From: Nitrospirota bacterium
Lineage (GTDB): Bacteria; JACPQY01
DNA length: 64,000 nucleotides
Assembly (NCBI GenBank): GCA_016180645.1
Contig: JACPAV010000004.1
Location: 181,409-245,408 of the forward strand
Reading direction: 5' to 3'
In this document: positions 1 to 9,381 of the stretch, piece after piece
Position numbering within the stretch: the first letter of the stretch is position 1
Layout: each line of letters starts with the position of its first letter
Program-made: the position numbers and the translations under genes
The notes under the pieces: model-generated
Databases searched by the model: none
The model's input: only the letters and a program-made list of their open reading frames with translations
Told to the model about the DNA's origin: nothing

Positions 1-824
1 CGGCCTGCACCGAAGTTCGCGTGGATGGCGAGGTGATCGTGATCGACGTGGGCACGGGAGGTCGATTGCTTGGCTCCGCGTTGGCGAAAGAGTACGTGGG
101 CAGGGAGTTCACCGTCCACCTTCTCATCACGCACACGCATTGGGACCATATTCAGGGCTTCCCCTTCTTCCTGCCGGCGTATCTGCCCACGGTAAAGCTG
201 AAGATCTACGGCCCGGCGGGAACCGACAAGCCCATCGAGAAACTGTTCCGGGACCAGATGGACACTTCCTATTTCCCGGTGCCGCTGACCGACTTGTCAT
301 CATCCATTGAATTCAAGAACCTCCGCGGGGGGGACGAATTCGATATCGGGCCGATGCGGGTGAAGGCCTTCTACCTGAACCACCCCTGCATGGCGCTCGG
401 CTACCGGATCGAGGCGGGCAAGAAATCGATGGCCTACATCACGGATCACGAGCCCTACCGCCATCTCCTGTTCCGCCAAAATCCGCTGGCGACACGGCTT
501 GCGAATCGCGAGCAGATCGAGCGGCTCGATCACGGCTTGGTGGAGTTCGTTCAGGGCGTCGATCTCTACGTGTGCGAAGGCCAGTACACCAAAGAAGAGT
601 ATCCGCAGAAAATCGGATGGGGCCACACCTGCCTGGACGATTTGGTTCAGTACGGCATCGACGCGAAGGTGAAGAAGATGCTCCTCATCCACCATGATCC
701 GATGCACGACGACGGATTTGTGGACAAAATGGTGGCCCACGCCCAGCAGCTCATCAAGAAATCCGGCCAGCCCATCGAATTCGCAGGCGCCCGCGAAGGC
801 TTCGAAATCAACCTGATCGGCTGA
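1..824 (+). CDS. MBL-fold metallo-hydrolase, 5' end cut by window
   Basis: This is a metallo-beta-lactamase-fold hydrolase. The reading frame is open from base 3, and residues before the GTG at 21 already look like family sequence (TEVRVDGEVIVIDVGTG), so the true start lies upstream of the window. Counting from that GTG, the metal motif HTHWDH sits at residues 38-43. Later metal-site elements are the His in LNHPCMALGYR, the Asp in YITDHEP and the HHDP near the C terminus. The layout is that of RNase Z/PhnP-like phosphodiesterases and cyclic-nucleotide hydrolases of the superfamily. The substrate cannot be told from sequence. The next gene is convergent and its stop codon lies within this gene's 3' end. 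Confidence 0.85.
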   Translation, partial: ACTEVRVDGEVIVIDVGTGGRLLGSALAKEYVGREFTVHLLITHTHWDHIQGFPFFLPAYLPTVKLKIYGPAGTDKPIEKLFRDQMDTSYFPVPLTDLSSSIEFKNLRGGDEFDIGPMRVKAFYLNHPCMALGYRIEAGKKSMAYITDHEPYRHLLFRQNPLATRLANREQIERLDHGLVEFVQGVDLYVCEGQYTKEEYPQKIGWGHTCLDDLVQYGIDAKVKKMLLIHHDPMHDDGFVDKMVAHAQQLIKKSGQPIEFAGAREGFEINLIG

Positions 825-1239
825 TCCGTTTCTCCTTTTCGGCGAGCCCGCATAACTTCCCTTCTATCTCCAGAGCGTAGACTCGCAGGAGGGCACGTTC
901 CGGATCCAGTACCGCGTGGTAGCGGATATCTTCCGTTCCGGCGGTGCGGATGAAGAGTTCGGTCGAGTTCTTCTTGTCGATGAGTTCAATGCCTTGAATG
1001 GCGGCGATCGGGAATACACAGATCCGCTTCCGCGCGCTTCCGGCGGTGAGATCCACAATGGCCGACCCCACGATTCCGCCGAACTCCAAGACCGGCTTCC
1101 CCTCCCCGTGACTGACTTGGTAAAAATGGGCGGAGAGGTCCGTTTCCCATCGGGAAAGGGTCCGGACGAAATCTTCAACAACCTCCGAGGGAAAGTGCTC
1201 CGCCGCGACTTTCCTAATCCTCTTGCTCAGGAGTTCCAA
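808..1239 (-). CDS. hypothetical protein (143 aa)
   Basis: Not recognised. I chose the TTG at 1239 because it lies 5 bp after the stop of the upstream lipoprotein gene and follows a GGAGAG ribosome-binding-like motif; the frame further upstream reads as low-complexity Ser/Arg antisense of that gene. The protein starts with a charged helix (LLSKRIRKVAAEHFP), then shows alternating beta-like stretches such as LEFGGIVGSAIVDLT, ICVFPIAAIQGIELI and LFIRTAGTEDIRYHAVL. There is no signal peptide or membrane segment, so it is probably cytoplasmic. Tight spacing suggests co-transcription with the lipoprotein hydrolase. Its end overlaps the convergent MBL gene by 17 bp. Confidence 0.55.
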   Translation of the reverse strand: MELLSKRIRKVAAEHFPSEVVEDFVRTLSRWETDLSAHFYQVSHGEGKPVLEFGGIVGSAIVDLTAGSARKRICVFPIAAIQGIELIDKKNSTELFIRTAGTEDIRYHAVLDPERALLRVYALEIEGKLCGLAEKEKRISRSG

Positions 1240-1243
1240 CGAC

Positions 1244-3187
1244 CTACTTCTCTCCGCGGGGGATGATGACGGGTGATCCTGTCTCCACGTAAGTGCGGAA
1301 GAACTCCTGGACTTGGCGGGAGGCGCGGTCGTCCTCGAAGACGACCCAGTGGCGCCCCTGTTCGTATTGCTGGTCGCCGCCCGTGAGCTTGACACCGGTC
1401 GGAACGGATACATTCAAAGAAACCGGGGGCGTCAACGGCTCCCTGCCCAACACTTGGAGGAACGGCACGTCCTTCATGAGAGGCGTGAGCATATCCACGC
1501 CGAGTGCTACGGCCAGAGCTTCGTTAGTGGAGGGAGGCAGATAGACGTCCTTGAAGCCCTCTGTCATGAAGACATGCTTGGGCGCGTCGGTATTGATCAT
1601 CACGTAGGGAGCATAGTTCACTGGATCGACCGGCTCGGTGACGGATTGAAAGAGTGTGAGGAGAAAGTAGAATTCGTCCACCGGCTCGCCCGCCACGCCG
1701 AACCAGGATTTCAACGTCTCCCCCGCTTGTTCGGGGGTCACCCCGAGGAGGTCGGCGATTTCATCATCGCCCTTGAACAGCCGGTCCTTCACGAAATAGA
1801 TCATGTTTCCACCCGAGCCGCTGAGCATCGCCGCCTTCACGTCCGGGTCGATCATGAGGTACGGCACGCCGGTCGTCGTCCCCTGCGAATGGCCCATGAA
1901 AAGGATCTTGTTGGCATCGAACGTGATGGGTAGTTTCTGGGTTGTGATCTCGGCGGGCACGACGAGCTTCCGGACGAGCAGCGATGTTTCAAGCGTATCG
2001 AAAGCGGCCTGACGGAGCAGATCGAGTGAGGAATTCACGTTGGTGAGATTCACCGTGAGCATGATGGCGGGGACATCGGAGGGATTTCGCGCGCCGTGGA
2101 GCGGTTGATCGATCGCGATGACCGCCGTATCGATCTGGGCGAAAAGGCACGGGAGGTCTTCATTCACGAAACTGAACCGGTCGCCTCCGGTTCCGTGCAT
2201 GTAGATGACAACGGGGAAGCCGGTTGACGGCGGTGCGGATTTCGGGAGCGAGAGGCCGAACGAAAGAGTTTCTTGCGTTTGGGGCTGAGGGGTTCCGTCC
2301 GGTGCGAGGACAAAGATCCCGGTTCCGGGGTCGGCGTAAGGCGCAGGTCCTGAGAGGAAGTTCGGTTCCTGGAACTTCCCTTCGTAAAGGTCGAAACATT
2401 CACTCGCCTTCTTGAGTTTCTTGGTTTGGATACTCGTGGCAGTTGGGGAGGGCAACTGGCGCAGGTACTCGGCCCCCTTCAGGAGTGGACCCAGCACGTC
2501 CTGGGTGGTGAATACAGCCGCGGCAGCGATGTCGTCGCCCTTCGCCAGCACGCGGGACCGAACGAACTTGAGGTCGGTGGCAAGATGGCCCTGCTCGGCT
2601 TGGAGGAAGGTTTCCATCGAGCCCAGGCTGAGCCCGTCGGCGTCTTCGACAGTTCGCGTGAGAACGGCGGCGTATCGGGAGGCGGGGCGCATCGGGAACC
2701 CCGGGAACGGGAGCAGCACGAGCGTATTCGCGGGCGAGAACTTGGTGGACTCCTTCAGAAACTTGATTAGAAGGGGTACTCGTTCGCCGAGATACGGGGA
2801 AGTGGGATCGACATTGACCAAGAGCGCCGACGAACCGGGGAGCAACGTATCGAGCGGCGTTTGCGGCAGTGTTGTTTCATCCAGCGGAGCGTTGAAATAG
2901 AAATAGACCGCCCCGCTCGTGCCGAATGCGCGGAAACGCGTTTCCACCTGCGGTAGAAACAACCTCAGAAGCAGATTCTCGTTTCGGCCCGGCAGCCGCG
3001 AGAGATCGACAAGCCCTTGCGCGTTCAATCTGGTGTCGTCCGGAAACGGCGCCGCGAAAAAATCCTCGGCAAGTCGCACCGGCTCGTAGTTCGCCCTCGT
3101 CGGGTTCTTCGCCGGATTATTTTCAGCCCCGCATGAGATTGCCACAACAGACGCGAATAGGCTGGCTGAGAAACGAAGGCATTTCAT
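1244..3187 (-). CDS. lipoprotein alpha/beta-hydrolase (lipase/esterase-like)
   Basis: The 647-residue protein begins with a lipoprotein signal peptide ending in the lipobox AISC, with the lipidated Cys at residue 19, so it should be anchored in the envelope. The N-terminal 250 residues hold beta-rich segments typical of the virulence-factor lipase N-terminal region. The C-terminal half is an alpha/beta hydrolase: an oxyanion-like VVIYMHGTGGD, then the nucleophile elbow GHSQG with Ser434, and a candidate catalytic His in GRHWVVFEDD near the C terminus. A paralogue of the same architecture lies at 32451-34349. The start is supported by a promoter (TTGCAA-N16-TAGAAT) whose -10 ends 6 nt before the ATG. 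Substrate unknown; secreted esterase or lipase is the likely class. Confidence 0.8.
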   Translation of the reverse strand: MKCLRFSASLFASVVAISCGAENNPAKNPTRANYEPVRLAEDFFAAPFPDDTRLNAQGLVDLSRLPGRNENLLLRLFLPQVETRFRAFGTSGAVYFYFNAPLDETTLPQTPLDTLLPGSSALLVNVDPTSPYLGERVPLLIKFLKESTKFSPANTLVLLPFPGFPMRPASRYAAVLTRTVEDADGLSLGSMETFLQAEQGHLATDLKFVRSRVLAKGDDIAAAAVFTTQDVLGPLLKGAEYLRQLPSPTATSIQTKKLKKASECFDLYEGKFQEPNFLSGPAPYADPGTGIFVLAPDGTPQPQTQETLSFGLSLPKSAPPSTGFPVVIYMHGTGGDRFSFVNEDLPCLFAQIDTAVIAIDQPLHGARNPSDVPAIMLTVNLTNVNSSLDLLRQAAFDTLETSLLVRKLVVPAEITTQKLPITFDANKILFMGHSQGTTTGVPYLMIDPDVKAAMLSGSGGNMIYFVKDRLFKGDDEIADLLGVTPEQAGETLKSWFGVAGEPVDEFYFLLTLFQSVTEPVDPVNYAPYVMINTDAPKHVFMTEGFKDVYLPPSTNEALAVALGVDMLTPLMKDVPFLQVLGREPLTPPVSLNVSVPTGVKLTGGDQQYEQGRHWVVFEDDRASRQVQEFFRTYVETGSPVIIPRGEK

Positions 3188-3193
3188 GAGGCC

Positions 3194-3221
3194 ATTCTAC
3201 GGTCTGGGGCCTTCCTTGCAA
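3194..3221 (-). promoter_or_regulatory. leaderless-type promoter of the lipoprotein hydrolase
   Basis: On the minus strand TTGCAA (3221-3216) and TAGAAT (3199-3194) are separated by 16 bp, and exactly 6 nt separate the -10 from the ATG at 3187. No Shine-Dalgarno sequence is present. Confidence 0.5.
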
Positions 3222-3316
3222 GAGTGGAGAAGATAATCGATCATGGGGAAGAAGATGCCCGAACCTCCCGCTGAACGGAATCGGGAATGCGAGAGTGGGC
3301 CGAAAGGAGGCGAAAC

Positions 3317-3547
3317 ATGGAACAACCAAATCAGCTCGGCAACACGGGCGCATATGCCCCCTGCCCTTGCGGGAGCGGCAAGAAGGTCAAGTTCTGCTGC
3401 GGATTGAAGGAAGACGTCGATCCGGAGAAGCCCGCTTCAGCTTCTGCGCAAGTCGAGAGCAAACGACCTCCAGCTTCACCGACACGGGGAAAGTCGGGCC
3501 CCTCCGACGCCTTCATCGGCTACCGACACGGGAGACGCAAAGTCTGA
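3317..3547 (+). CDS. SEC-C motif zinc-binding protein (76 aa)
   Basis: A small protein built around one SEC-C motif, CPCGSGKKVKFCCG, near residues 16-29. This is the Zn-binding motif found at the SecA C terminus and in many small proteins. The rest is a Pro/Ser/Lys-rich linker ending in a basic tail (YRHGRRKV). I chose the ATG at 3317 rather than an earlier in-frame start because AGGAGG lies 8 nt upstream of it. The role is unknown; family members act as Zn ribbons for protein or nucleic-acid contacts. It stands alone between a divergent hydrolase and the TrmJ-like gene. Confidence 0.75.
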   Translation: MEQPNQLGNTGAYAPCPCGSGKKVKFCCGLKEDVDPEKPASASAQVESKRPPASPTRGKSGPSDAFIGYRHGRRKV

Positions 3548-3580
3548 GAGGAGGTCGTCCGCTCCCGCCTGTAACGCCGC

Positions 3581-3609
3581 TTGCCTTGCAAGGGTGAAGC
3601 GATGAGAAT
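3581..3609 (+). promoter_or_regulatory. leaderless-type promoter of the TrmJ-like gene
   Basis: TTGCCT (3581-3586), a 17-bp spacer and GAGAAT (3604-3609), then 6 nt to the ATG at 3616. Confidence 0.4.
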
Positions 3610-3615
3610 GCGGCG

Positions 3616-4380
3616 ATGTCGAAAGCCGGGGCGCTCCTCAAACAGGTCCGGTTCGTGCTCGTCCGGCCTCAAACGCCGGGGAATATCGGTTCGACGGCGC
3701 GAGTCCTGACGAACTTCGGCTTCACCCATCTCTCCCTCGTCGAACCGGCCGCGGCGCTCGATCATGAAGCGGTGAAGTTCGCCGTCCACGGAAAATCTCT
3801 TCTGATGAAGGCGCGCCGCTGTGCGTCGCTGGAAGACGCGGTGGGCGGTGATCACGTGGTGATGGGCATGACCCGCAGGCTCGGCCATCGGCGGAGACAT
3901 CACTACCTCACTCCGGAGCAGGCCTGCGCGATGGTGCGGGACGTCGTCGCCTCTTCCCGCGTTTCGATCCTCTTCGGGCCGGAGGATGACGGACTGTCCA
4001 ACGACGATCTCCGGTTCTGCCATTGGCTGGTCACGATCCCGTCTCCCTCGACGCACAATTCGATGAATCTCTCGCATGCCGTGGCGGTGATGGCCTACGA
4101 ACTGGCGCACCAGATCTCCGAAGGACGCGTCTATTCCCGCGCCACCGCCTCGGAAATGGAATCATTCTTTCAACACCTGCTTACCGTCCTCCACCAGATC
4201 CGCTTTCTGAAAGCCCACGATCGTCACCGGATGATGATGAAGTTCCGGCATATCTTTCACCGCGCCGGACTGGACCAGAAGGAAGTGAAGACGCTCCACG
4301 GCGTGCTGAGTCAGATTCAGTACACGCTCGGCGTGCGCAAGGGGATCGACTTGAAGAGTTCGGCAGAAGCTGATACCTGA
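3616..4380 (+). CDS. SpoU/TrmH-family RNA 2'-O-methyltransferase, TrmJ-like
   Basis: A 254-residue SPOUT-fold methyltransferase. The three family motifs are in order: motif 1 NIGSTARVLTNFG, motif 2 ILFGPEDDGLSNDDL and motif 3 IPSPSTHNSMNLSHAVAVMAYEL, which together form the knotted SAM-binding site. Motif spacing and the C-terminal helical extension fit TrmJ, which methylates the 2'-O of tRNA residue 32. The tRNA target is inferred from family resemblance. It uses the ATG at 3616, 6 nt after a GAGAAT -10-like hexamer, with no Shine-Dalgarno sequence. The ugd gene follows after 23 bp. Confidence 0.88.
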   Translation: MSKAGALLKQVRFVLVRPQTPGNIGSTARVLTNFGFTHLSLVEPAAALDHEAVKFAVHGKSLLMKARRCASLEDAVGGDHVVMGMTRRLGHRRRHHYLTPEQACAMVRDVVASSRVSILFGPEDDGLSNDDLRFCHWLVTIPSPSTHNSMNLSHAVAVMAYELAHQISEGRVYSRATASEMESFFQHLLTVLHQIRFLKAHDRHRMMMKFRHIFHRAGLDQKEVKTLHGVLSQIQYTLGVRKGIDLKSSAEADT

Positions 4381-4403
4381 GAGCGTACCGCACAGGGCTC
4401 ATC

Positions 4404-5732
4404 GTGGATATTTGCGTTATTGGAACCGGATACGTCGGTCTCGTCACGGGCACATGCCTGGCCGAGACGGGCAACCGCGTCGTCTGCATGGACATCGACG
4501 AAAAGCGGATCCGCTCGCTGGAACACGGCCAAATCCCCATCTTCGAACCCGGCCTCAAGGAGCTGGTAACGCGGAACGTGAAGGAAGGGCGGCTCCGATT
4601 CACCACGGATCTTCGCAAGTCGCTCGATGGCGCGCTCCTCTGTTTCATCGCGGTGGGGACACCGCCCCTCAAGAGCGGCAAGTCGGATTTGTCGGCGATG
4701 TTCCGCCTGGCGCGGGACATCGGGAAATATCTGACTCAATACACGATCGTCATCGTGAAGAGCACCGTTCCCGTGGGCACTACGATGAAGGTGAAGCAGA
4801 TCATTCAGAAATCGGCCCGATCCGATTTCGCCGTCGCCATGAACCCCGAATTTCTCAAAGAGGGCAGCGCCGTCGATGATTTCATGCGGCCGGATCGGGT
4901 GGTCGTCGGCGTGGAGCGCGATGACGTGGCCGGCATTCTGAAACGGCTCTACGCGCCTCTGGTCAGAACCGAACATCCCATCATCGTGATGGACATTGCC
5001 AGCGCCGAGCTGACGAAGTATGCGGCCAACGCCTACCTGGCCACCCGCATCTCCTACATCAACGAAGTCGCCAACATATGCGAACGCGTGGGGGCGGACA
5101 TCGAGATGGTACGCAAGGGGATGGGCGGCGATGCCCGCATCGGTTACCAGTTTCTTTTTCCCGGCGTCGGATACGGCGGCTCCTGTTTCCCGAAAGACGT
5201 CGATTCGCTCGCGCACTTCGCCAAGGCGGCCGGCTACCGTCCCGACCTTGTGGGTGCTGTCAATTCGGTCAACCGGAGACAGAGACAAATTCTCTTTCAG
5301 AAGGTCGTGAGACATTTCAAGGGCTCCGTGGCGGGGAAGACATTCGCCGTGTGGGGTCTCTCCTTCAAACCCAAGACGGACGACGTGCGGGAGGCGCCCT
5401 CCATCGACATCATCCGCTTGCTCCTCCAGGCCCGGGCGAAAGTCCGTGTATACGATCCCGTCGCCATGCCGAACACGCAGAAAATATTCGGCCACCGACT
5501 GCAATACACGAAGAAGCCCCTTGAAGCCGCCCGAGGAGCGCATGCGCTTCTCATCCTCACCGAATGGCAGGAGTTCCGATCGCCCGATTTCGCCCAGCTC
5601 CGCGAGACGATGAAGTCCTGGGCGATTTTCGACGGGCGGAATCTTTTCGACCCGGCCGTGATCCGCAACGAAAAATTCTTCTACTACGCCTTCGGACGTC
5701 CGCCGGTGACCGGTTCGCGGGCTTCGAGCTGA
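4404..5732 (+). CDS. ugd: UDP-glucose 6-dehydrogenase
   Basis: Oxidises UDP-glucose to UDP-glucuronate with two NAD+. The 442-residue protein shows the N-terminal Rossmann motif GTGYVGLVTG, the central-domain catalytic Cys261 in GGSCFPKD, and the C-terminal UDP-binding domain (GLSFKPKTDDVREAP). Length is normal for the family. It begins with GTG at 4404. The gene that follows after 6 bp encodes a UDP-glucuronate decarboxylase, so the pair makes UDP-glucuronate and then UDP-xylose for polysaccharide or LPS synthesis. This fits the glycosyltransferases elsewhere in the window. Confidence 0.95.
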   Translation: MDICVIGTGYVGLVTGTCLAETGNRVVCMDIDEKRIRSLEHGQIPIFEPGLKELVTRNVKEGRLRFTTDLRKSLDGALLCFIAVGTPPLKSGKSDLSAMFRLARDIGKYLTQYTIVIVKSTVPVGTTMKVKQIIQKSARSDFAVAMNPEFLKEGSAVDDFMRPDRVVVGVERDDVAGILKRLYAPLVRTEHPIIVMDIASAELTKYAANAYLATRISYINEVANICERVGADIEMVRKGMGGDARIGYQFLFPGVGYGGSCFPKDVDSLAHFAKAAGYRPDLVGAVNSVNRRQRQILFQKVVRHFKGSVAGKTFAVWGLSFKPKTDDVREAPSIDIIRLLLQARAKVRVYDPVAMPNTQKIFGHRLQYTKKPLEAARGAHALLILTEWQEFRSPDFAQLRETMKSWAIFDGRNLFDPAVIRNEKFFYYAFGRPPVTGSRASS

Positions 5733-5738
5733 GGCCCC

Positions 5739-6701
5739 ATGGCGAAGGGTCGGGTCGTCATCACCGGAGGGGCCGGTTTTATTGGCTCCCATCTGTGTGA
5801 GGAACTGATCCGGCGCGACTACGACGTCACGTGCATCGACAATCTCCTCACCGGCGATCTGGCCAACATCCAGCCCCTCTTTGGAAATCCGAAGTTCATG
5901 TTCATGAAAATGGACGTGACGAACTTCATTCACGTGCCGGGGGAGGTGAACTACATCCTCCATTTTGCCTCGCCGGCTTCGCCGGTCGACTATCTCCGGC
6001 ACCCCATTCCAACGCTCAAGGTCGGCGCGCTGGGTACGCACAAGGCCCTGGGCCTCGCGAAAGAAAAGAGAGCTACGTTTTTTCTTGCCTCCACCTCCGA
6101 GATTTACGGCGATCCGCTCGTGCATCCTCAACCCGAGTCATACTGGGGGAACGTGAACCCGATCGGACCTCGCGGCGTGTACGATGAGGCGAAGCGCTTT
6201 GCCGAGGCCCTATCGATGGCCTATCACCGGAACCACAAGATCGACGTCAAGATCGTCCGCATCTTCAATACTTACGGCCCGCGGATGAGGCGGGAGGACG
6301 GCCGCGCCGTGCCCACGTTCATCAACGAAGCTCTGGCGGGCCAACCGATGACGATCTTCGGCGACGGAAAGCAGACGCGAAGCTTTTGCTTTGTGACGGA
6401 CCTGGTGGATGGAATCCTCCGGCTTCTCTTCTCCGATTTCAACGGCCCCATGAACCTCGGCAACCCGGCGGAGTACAGCATTATGGATCTGGCCCGCATG
6501 ATCGCCAAGCTCGCGGGCGTCCCGGAGAAATTCCGAAACCAGCCGCTGCCGGTGGATGACCCGAAGGTTCGACGCCCGGACATTTCCCTGGCGACGCAGA
6601 AGCTGGGGTGGTCCCCCCGCGTGCCCGTCGAGGAGGGCCTGAAGGTCACGATCGACTACTTCCGCAAGAGCGCTTCGCCCTCGGGGCGCCCGATTGAATG
6701 A
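5739..6701 (+). CDS. UDP-glucuronate decarboxylase (UDP-xylose synthase)
   Basis: Converts UDP-glucuronate to UDP-xylose. It is an extended short-chain dehydrogenase: the NAD motif [10 protein letters not shown] is at the N terminus, TSEIYGDP carries the active-site Ser/Thr-Glu, and the YDEAK motif gives Tyr148 and Lys152. NTYGPRMR and the [12 protein letters not shown] block are typical of UXS1-like enzymes. Length (320) is normal. It lies 6 bp downstream of ugd and almost certainly shares its transcript. A short hairpin repeat follows the stop codon. Confidence 0.93.
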   Translation: MAKGRVVITGGAGFIGSHLCEELIRRDYDVTCIDNLLTGDLANIQPLFGNPKFMFMKMDVTNFIHVPGEVNYILHFASPASPVDYLRHPIPTLKVGALGTHKALGLAKEKRATFFLASTSEIYGDPLVHPQPESYWGNVNPIGPRGVYDEAKRFAEALSMAYHRNHKIDVKIVRIFNTYGPRMRREDGRAVPTFINEALAGQPMTIFGDGKQTRSFCFVTDLVDGILRLLFSDFNGPMNLGNPAEYSIMDLARMIAKLAGVPEKFRNQPLPVDDPKVRRPDISLATQKLGWSPRVPVEEGLKVTIDYFRKSASPSGRPIE

Positions 6702-6718
6702 AGCCTCGGCGCAAATCG

Positions 6719-6784
6719 TACGCAGGCTCAAGCCTGCGCCTACCTAGGACTCACCTCTTGGGTAGCCGCGGGCTTCAGCCCGCG
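6719..6784. repeat. degenerate copy of hairpin repeat family B
   Basis: Two short palindromes lie between uxs and lepA: CGCAGGC-tcaa-GCCTGCG (6721-6738), followed by CCTACC, and CGCGGGC-ttca-GCCCGCG (6767-6784) preceded by GTAG. Both match stems of the longer repeats at 23578, 52515 and 56096. Confidence 0.65.
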
Positions 6785-6805
6785 TCATTGCGTTGGGGGC
6801 TTTAG

Positions 6806-8623
6806 ATGATCCCTCCCGAGCGGATACGCAACTTCTCCATCATCGCCCACATCGATCACGGGAAGTCCACCTTGGCGGATCGCATCCTGGAACTGACCGG
6901 GGCCGTGTCCAAACGCGAAATGCGGGCGCAATACTTGGACAGCATGGACCTCGAGCGCGAACGCGGAATCACGATCAAAGCTACGCCGGTTCGGCTCGAA
7001 TACAAGGCAAAGGACGGTCAAATCTATCGCATGAATTTGATCGACACGCCCGGCCACGTCGATTTTTCCTACGAAGTGTCCCGCTCGCTTGCCTGCTGCG
7101 AAGGGGCGGTGCTCGTGGTGGACGTCTCCCAGGGCGTGGAAGCCCAAACCCTGGCCCACGCGAACATCGCGATGGAGTTGGGCCTGGGTCTGCTCCCGGT
7201 TCTGAACAAGATCGATTTGAAAAACGCGGATCCCGAACGGGCGTGCCGCGAGATCGAAGAACTCCTGGGGCTCGACACGGCGGACCACGTGCGTTGCAGC
7301 GCAAAAGAGGGGGTGGGCATTCAGGACGTTCTCGAAAGCGTCATCCGGCTGATCCCTCCCCCCAAAGGAGACCGATCCGTTCCGCTCCGCGCGCTCCTGT
7401 TCGACAGTTGGTTTGACGATTTCCGCGGCGTGATCGTCGTGGTGCGCGTATTCGAGGGGCACATCACCCCCGGGAAAACGATTCTCTTCATGTCCAATCA
7501 GAAAACCTACTTGGTCGAGGAGGTGGGCATCTTCGCTCCAAAGCCGGTAAAGGCCGACCGGCTTGACGCCGGAGATGTGGGCTACATCATCGCCGGGATT
7601 CGGGAGGTGCGCGACACGAGAGTGGGCGACACGGTGACCGAGAAGGAACGCCCGGCCTCGGTGCCTTTCCCGGGATTCAAAGCCCTGAAACCGATGGTGT
7701 ACGCAGGCTTGTACCCCGTGGACTCGAACGACTATGAAGACCTGCGCGATGCCGTGGAGAAACTGCGGCTGAACGATTCCTCGTTCACCTACGAGCCGGA
7801 AAATTCGGTGGCGCTCGGATTCGGCTTCCGCTGCGGATTCCTCGGGCTGCTCCACATGGACGTGGTTCGGGAGCGGCTTGAACGCGAGTTTGGACTCTCC
7901 GCCGAAGGATCGCTCATCTGCACCGCGCCGACGCCCCTCTTTGAAGTGATGAAGACCGATGGGGAGATCCTCCGCGTGGACAATCCGAAGAAGATGCCGG
8001 ACGAGAGCCAGATCGAGCTCGTTCAGGAGCCGATCGTGCTGGCCACGATTCACGTGCCGACGCCGTACGTGGGTGCCGTACTTCAGCTCTGCGAATCGGT
8101 GCGCGGCGTTCAGAAAGAGCTCAAGTATCCCACACCCGACCGCGCCATGGTCCTCTACGACTTGCCTTTGAATGAAATCATGGCAGACTTCTTCGACCGG
8201 CTGAAGTCGGTGTCGAAGGGATACGCTTCGCTGGACTATGAATTCAAGGAATTTCAGGAAGCGGAGATGGTGAAAGTGGACATGCTGCTGAACGGCGAGC
8301 CCGTCGATGCCCTTTCGTTCATCGTGCACAAGCGGCGGGCCTACGATGAGGGGCGGGACATCGCGGAGCGCCTGCGAAAGCTGATTCCTCGCCAGCAATA
8401 CGAGGTGGCAATTCAGGCGGCGATCGGCGGCAAGATCATCGCCCGGGAGAACGTGAAGCCGTTCCGGAAGGACGTGACGGCGAAATTGTACGGCGGCGAT
8501 ATAACGAGAAAAATGAAAGTCTTGAAGAAACAGAAGGAAGGCAAGAAACGGATGAAGATGGTCGGCCGCGTCGAGGTTCCCCAGGAGGCCTTTCTGGCGC
8601 TGCTGAGGAAAGGTCAGGCGTAA
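6806..8623 (+). CDS. lepA: elongation factor 4 (LepA)
   Basis: Ribosome-associated translational GTPase that back-translocates stalled ribosomes. The 605-residue protein carries G1 [10 protein letters not shown]3 DTPGHVDF and G4 NKIDL in the GTPase domain. It ends with the LepA-specific C-terminal domain ([19 protein letters not shown]) in place of EF-G domain IV. Length is typical (about 600). The stop overlaps the start of lepB (TAATG), the classical lepA-lepB arrangement, which suggests translational coupling. The ATG at 6806 starts the canonical N terminus ([19 protein letters not shown]). Confidence 0.97.
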   Translation: MIPPERIRNFSIIAHIDHGKSTLADRILELTGAVSKREMRAQYLDSMDLERERGITIKATPVRLEYKAKDGQIYRMNLIDTPGHVDFSYEVSRSLACCEGAVLVVDVSQGVEAQTLAHANIAMELGLGLLPVLNKIDLKNADPERACREIEELLGLDTADHVRCSAKEGVGIQDVLESVIRLIPPPKGDRSVPLRALLFDSWFDDFRGVIVVVRVFEGHITPGKTILFMSNQKTYLVEEVGIFAPKPVKADRLDAGDVGYIIAGIREVRDTRVGDTVTEKERPASVPFPGFKALKPMVYAGLYPVDSNDYEDLRDAVEKLRLNDSSFTYEPENSVALGFGFRCGFLGLLHMDVVRERLEREFGLSAEGSLICTAPTPLFEVMKTDGEILRVDNPKKMPDESQIELVQEPIVLATIHVPTPYVGAVLQLCESVRGVQKELKYPTPDRAMVLYDLPLNEIMADFFDRLKSVSKGYASLDYEFKEFQEAEMVKVDMLLNGEPVDALSFIVHKRRAYDEGRDIAERLRKLIPRQQYEVAIQAAIGGKIIARENVKPFRKDVTAKLYGGDITRKMKVLKKQKEGKKRMKMVGRVEVPQEAFLALLRKGQA

Positions 8624-9372
8624 TGCGGAAGAAATCGGTCTTTCGGGAGTACTTGGAGTCGTTCGCTTTTGCGGTGGTGGTGGCCCTGCTCATCCGCACA
8701 TTCATCGTCCAGCCTTTCAAGATCCCGTCTTCCTCCATGGTCCCGACACTCCTCGTTGGAGACCACATTCTCGTGAACAAATTCCTCTATGGAACGAAAC
8801 TTCCATTCAGCCCGGCGCGCTTCCTCCGGTGGAGGGAACCCTCGCGCGGCGACGTGGTCGTGTTCAAGTACCCCAAGGACCACAGTGTCGATTTCATCAA
8901 GCGATTGGTGGGCCTCCCGGGCGAGCGATTGGATATCTGCCCCAAGAGAATTCTGTTGGATGGCACTCCGCTGAATGATGGCTGGGGGCACTACGAACTG
9001 GATGAAGGCGGATTTCTCCTGGAAGGGACCTTTGCGGCGGCCGACTGCGTGCCCCTTGTGGTTCCATCGAAGGGCATGGGTGTCGAGTACACCGCCTCGC
9101 AGGTGCGCGTCAATCAAGAGGCCCTTAGCGACCAGGGGAGCCGTTTCGTGCGAGAGGCGATCGCGGTGGAGGAAACGGATGCGGGAACGGCGGTCGTGAC
9201 GGAAGATCATTACTTCATGATGGGAGACAACCGAAACAACTCGCGCGACAGCCGCGCGTGGGGCTTCGTGAAAAACCGGGAAGTCGAGGGAAAGGCTTTT
9301 CTCATTTACTGGTCCTGGGACAAGGAGAAAAAACGCGTCCGCTGGGACCGTATCGGCAACCGGATCCGGTAG
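8623..9372 (+). CDS. lepB: signal peptidase I
   Basis: Membrane-bound serine protease that removes Sec and Tat signal peptides on the periplasmic face. One N-terminal transmembrane segment (about residues 10-30, FAFAVVVALLIRTFIV) precedes box B, where Ser38 in SSMVPTLL is the nucleophile. Box D carries the general base Lys93 in DFIKRLVGLPGE, and box E is GDNRNNSRDSRAWG. At 249 residues it resembles the single-TM form. Its ATG overlaps the lepA stop by one base. A GTG-started hypothetical gene follows after 9 bp. Confidence 0.95.
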   Translation: MRKKSVFREYLESFAFAVVVALLIRTFIVQPFKIPSSSMVPTLLVGDHILVNKFLYGTKLPFSPARFLRWREPSRGDVVVFKYPKDHSVDFIKRLVGLPGERLDICPKRILLDGTPLNDGWGHYELDEGGFLLEGTFAAADCVPLVVPSKGMGVEYTASQVRVNQEALSDQGSRFVREAIAVEETDAGTAVVTEDHYFMMGDNRNNSRDSRAWGFVKNREVEGKAFLIYWSWDKEKKRVRWDRIGNRIR

Positions 9373-9381
9373 ACGATTTCC

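Noticed and set aside
4317..6131. 604-codon open frame on the minus strand opposite trmJ-ugd-uxs
   Set aside because: It is the shadow of well-recognised genes on the plus strand and its sequence is His/Arg/Asp-rich with no family pattern.
6785..8398. 537-codon open frame antisense to lepA
   Set aside because: Antisense of a conserved gene in GC-rich DNA; no motif.
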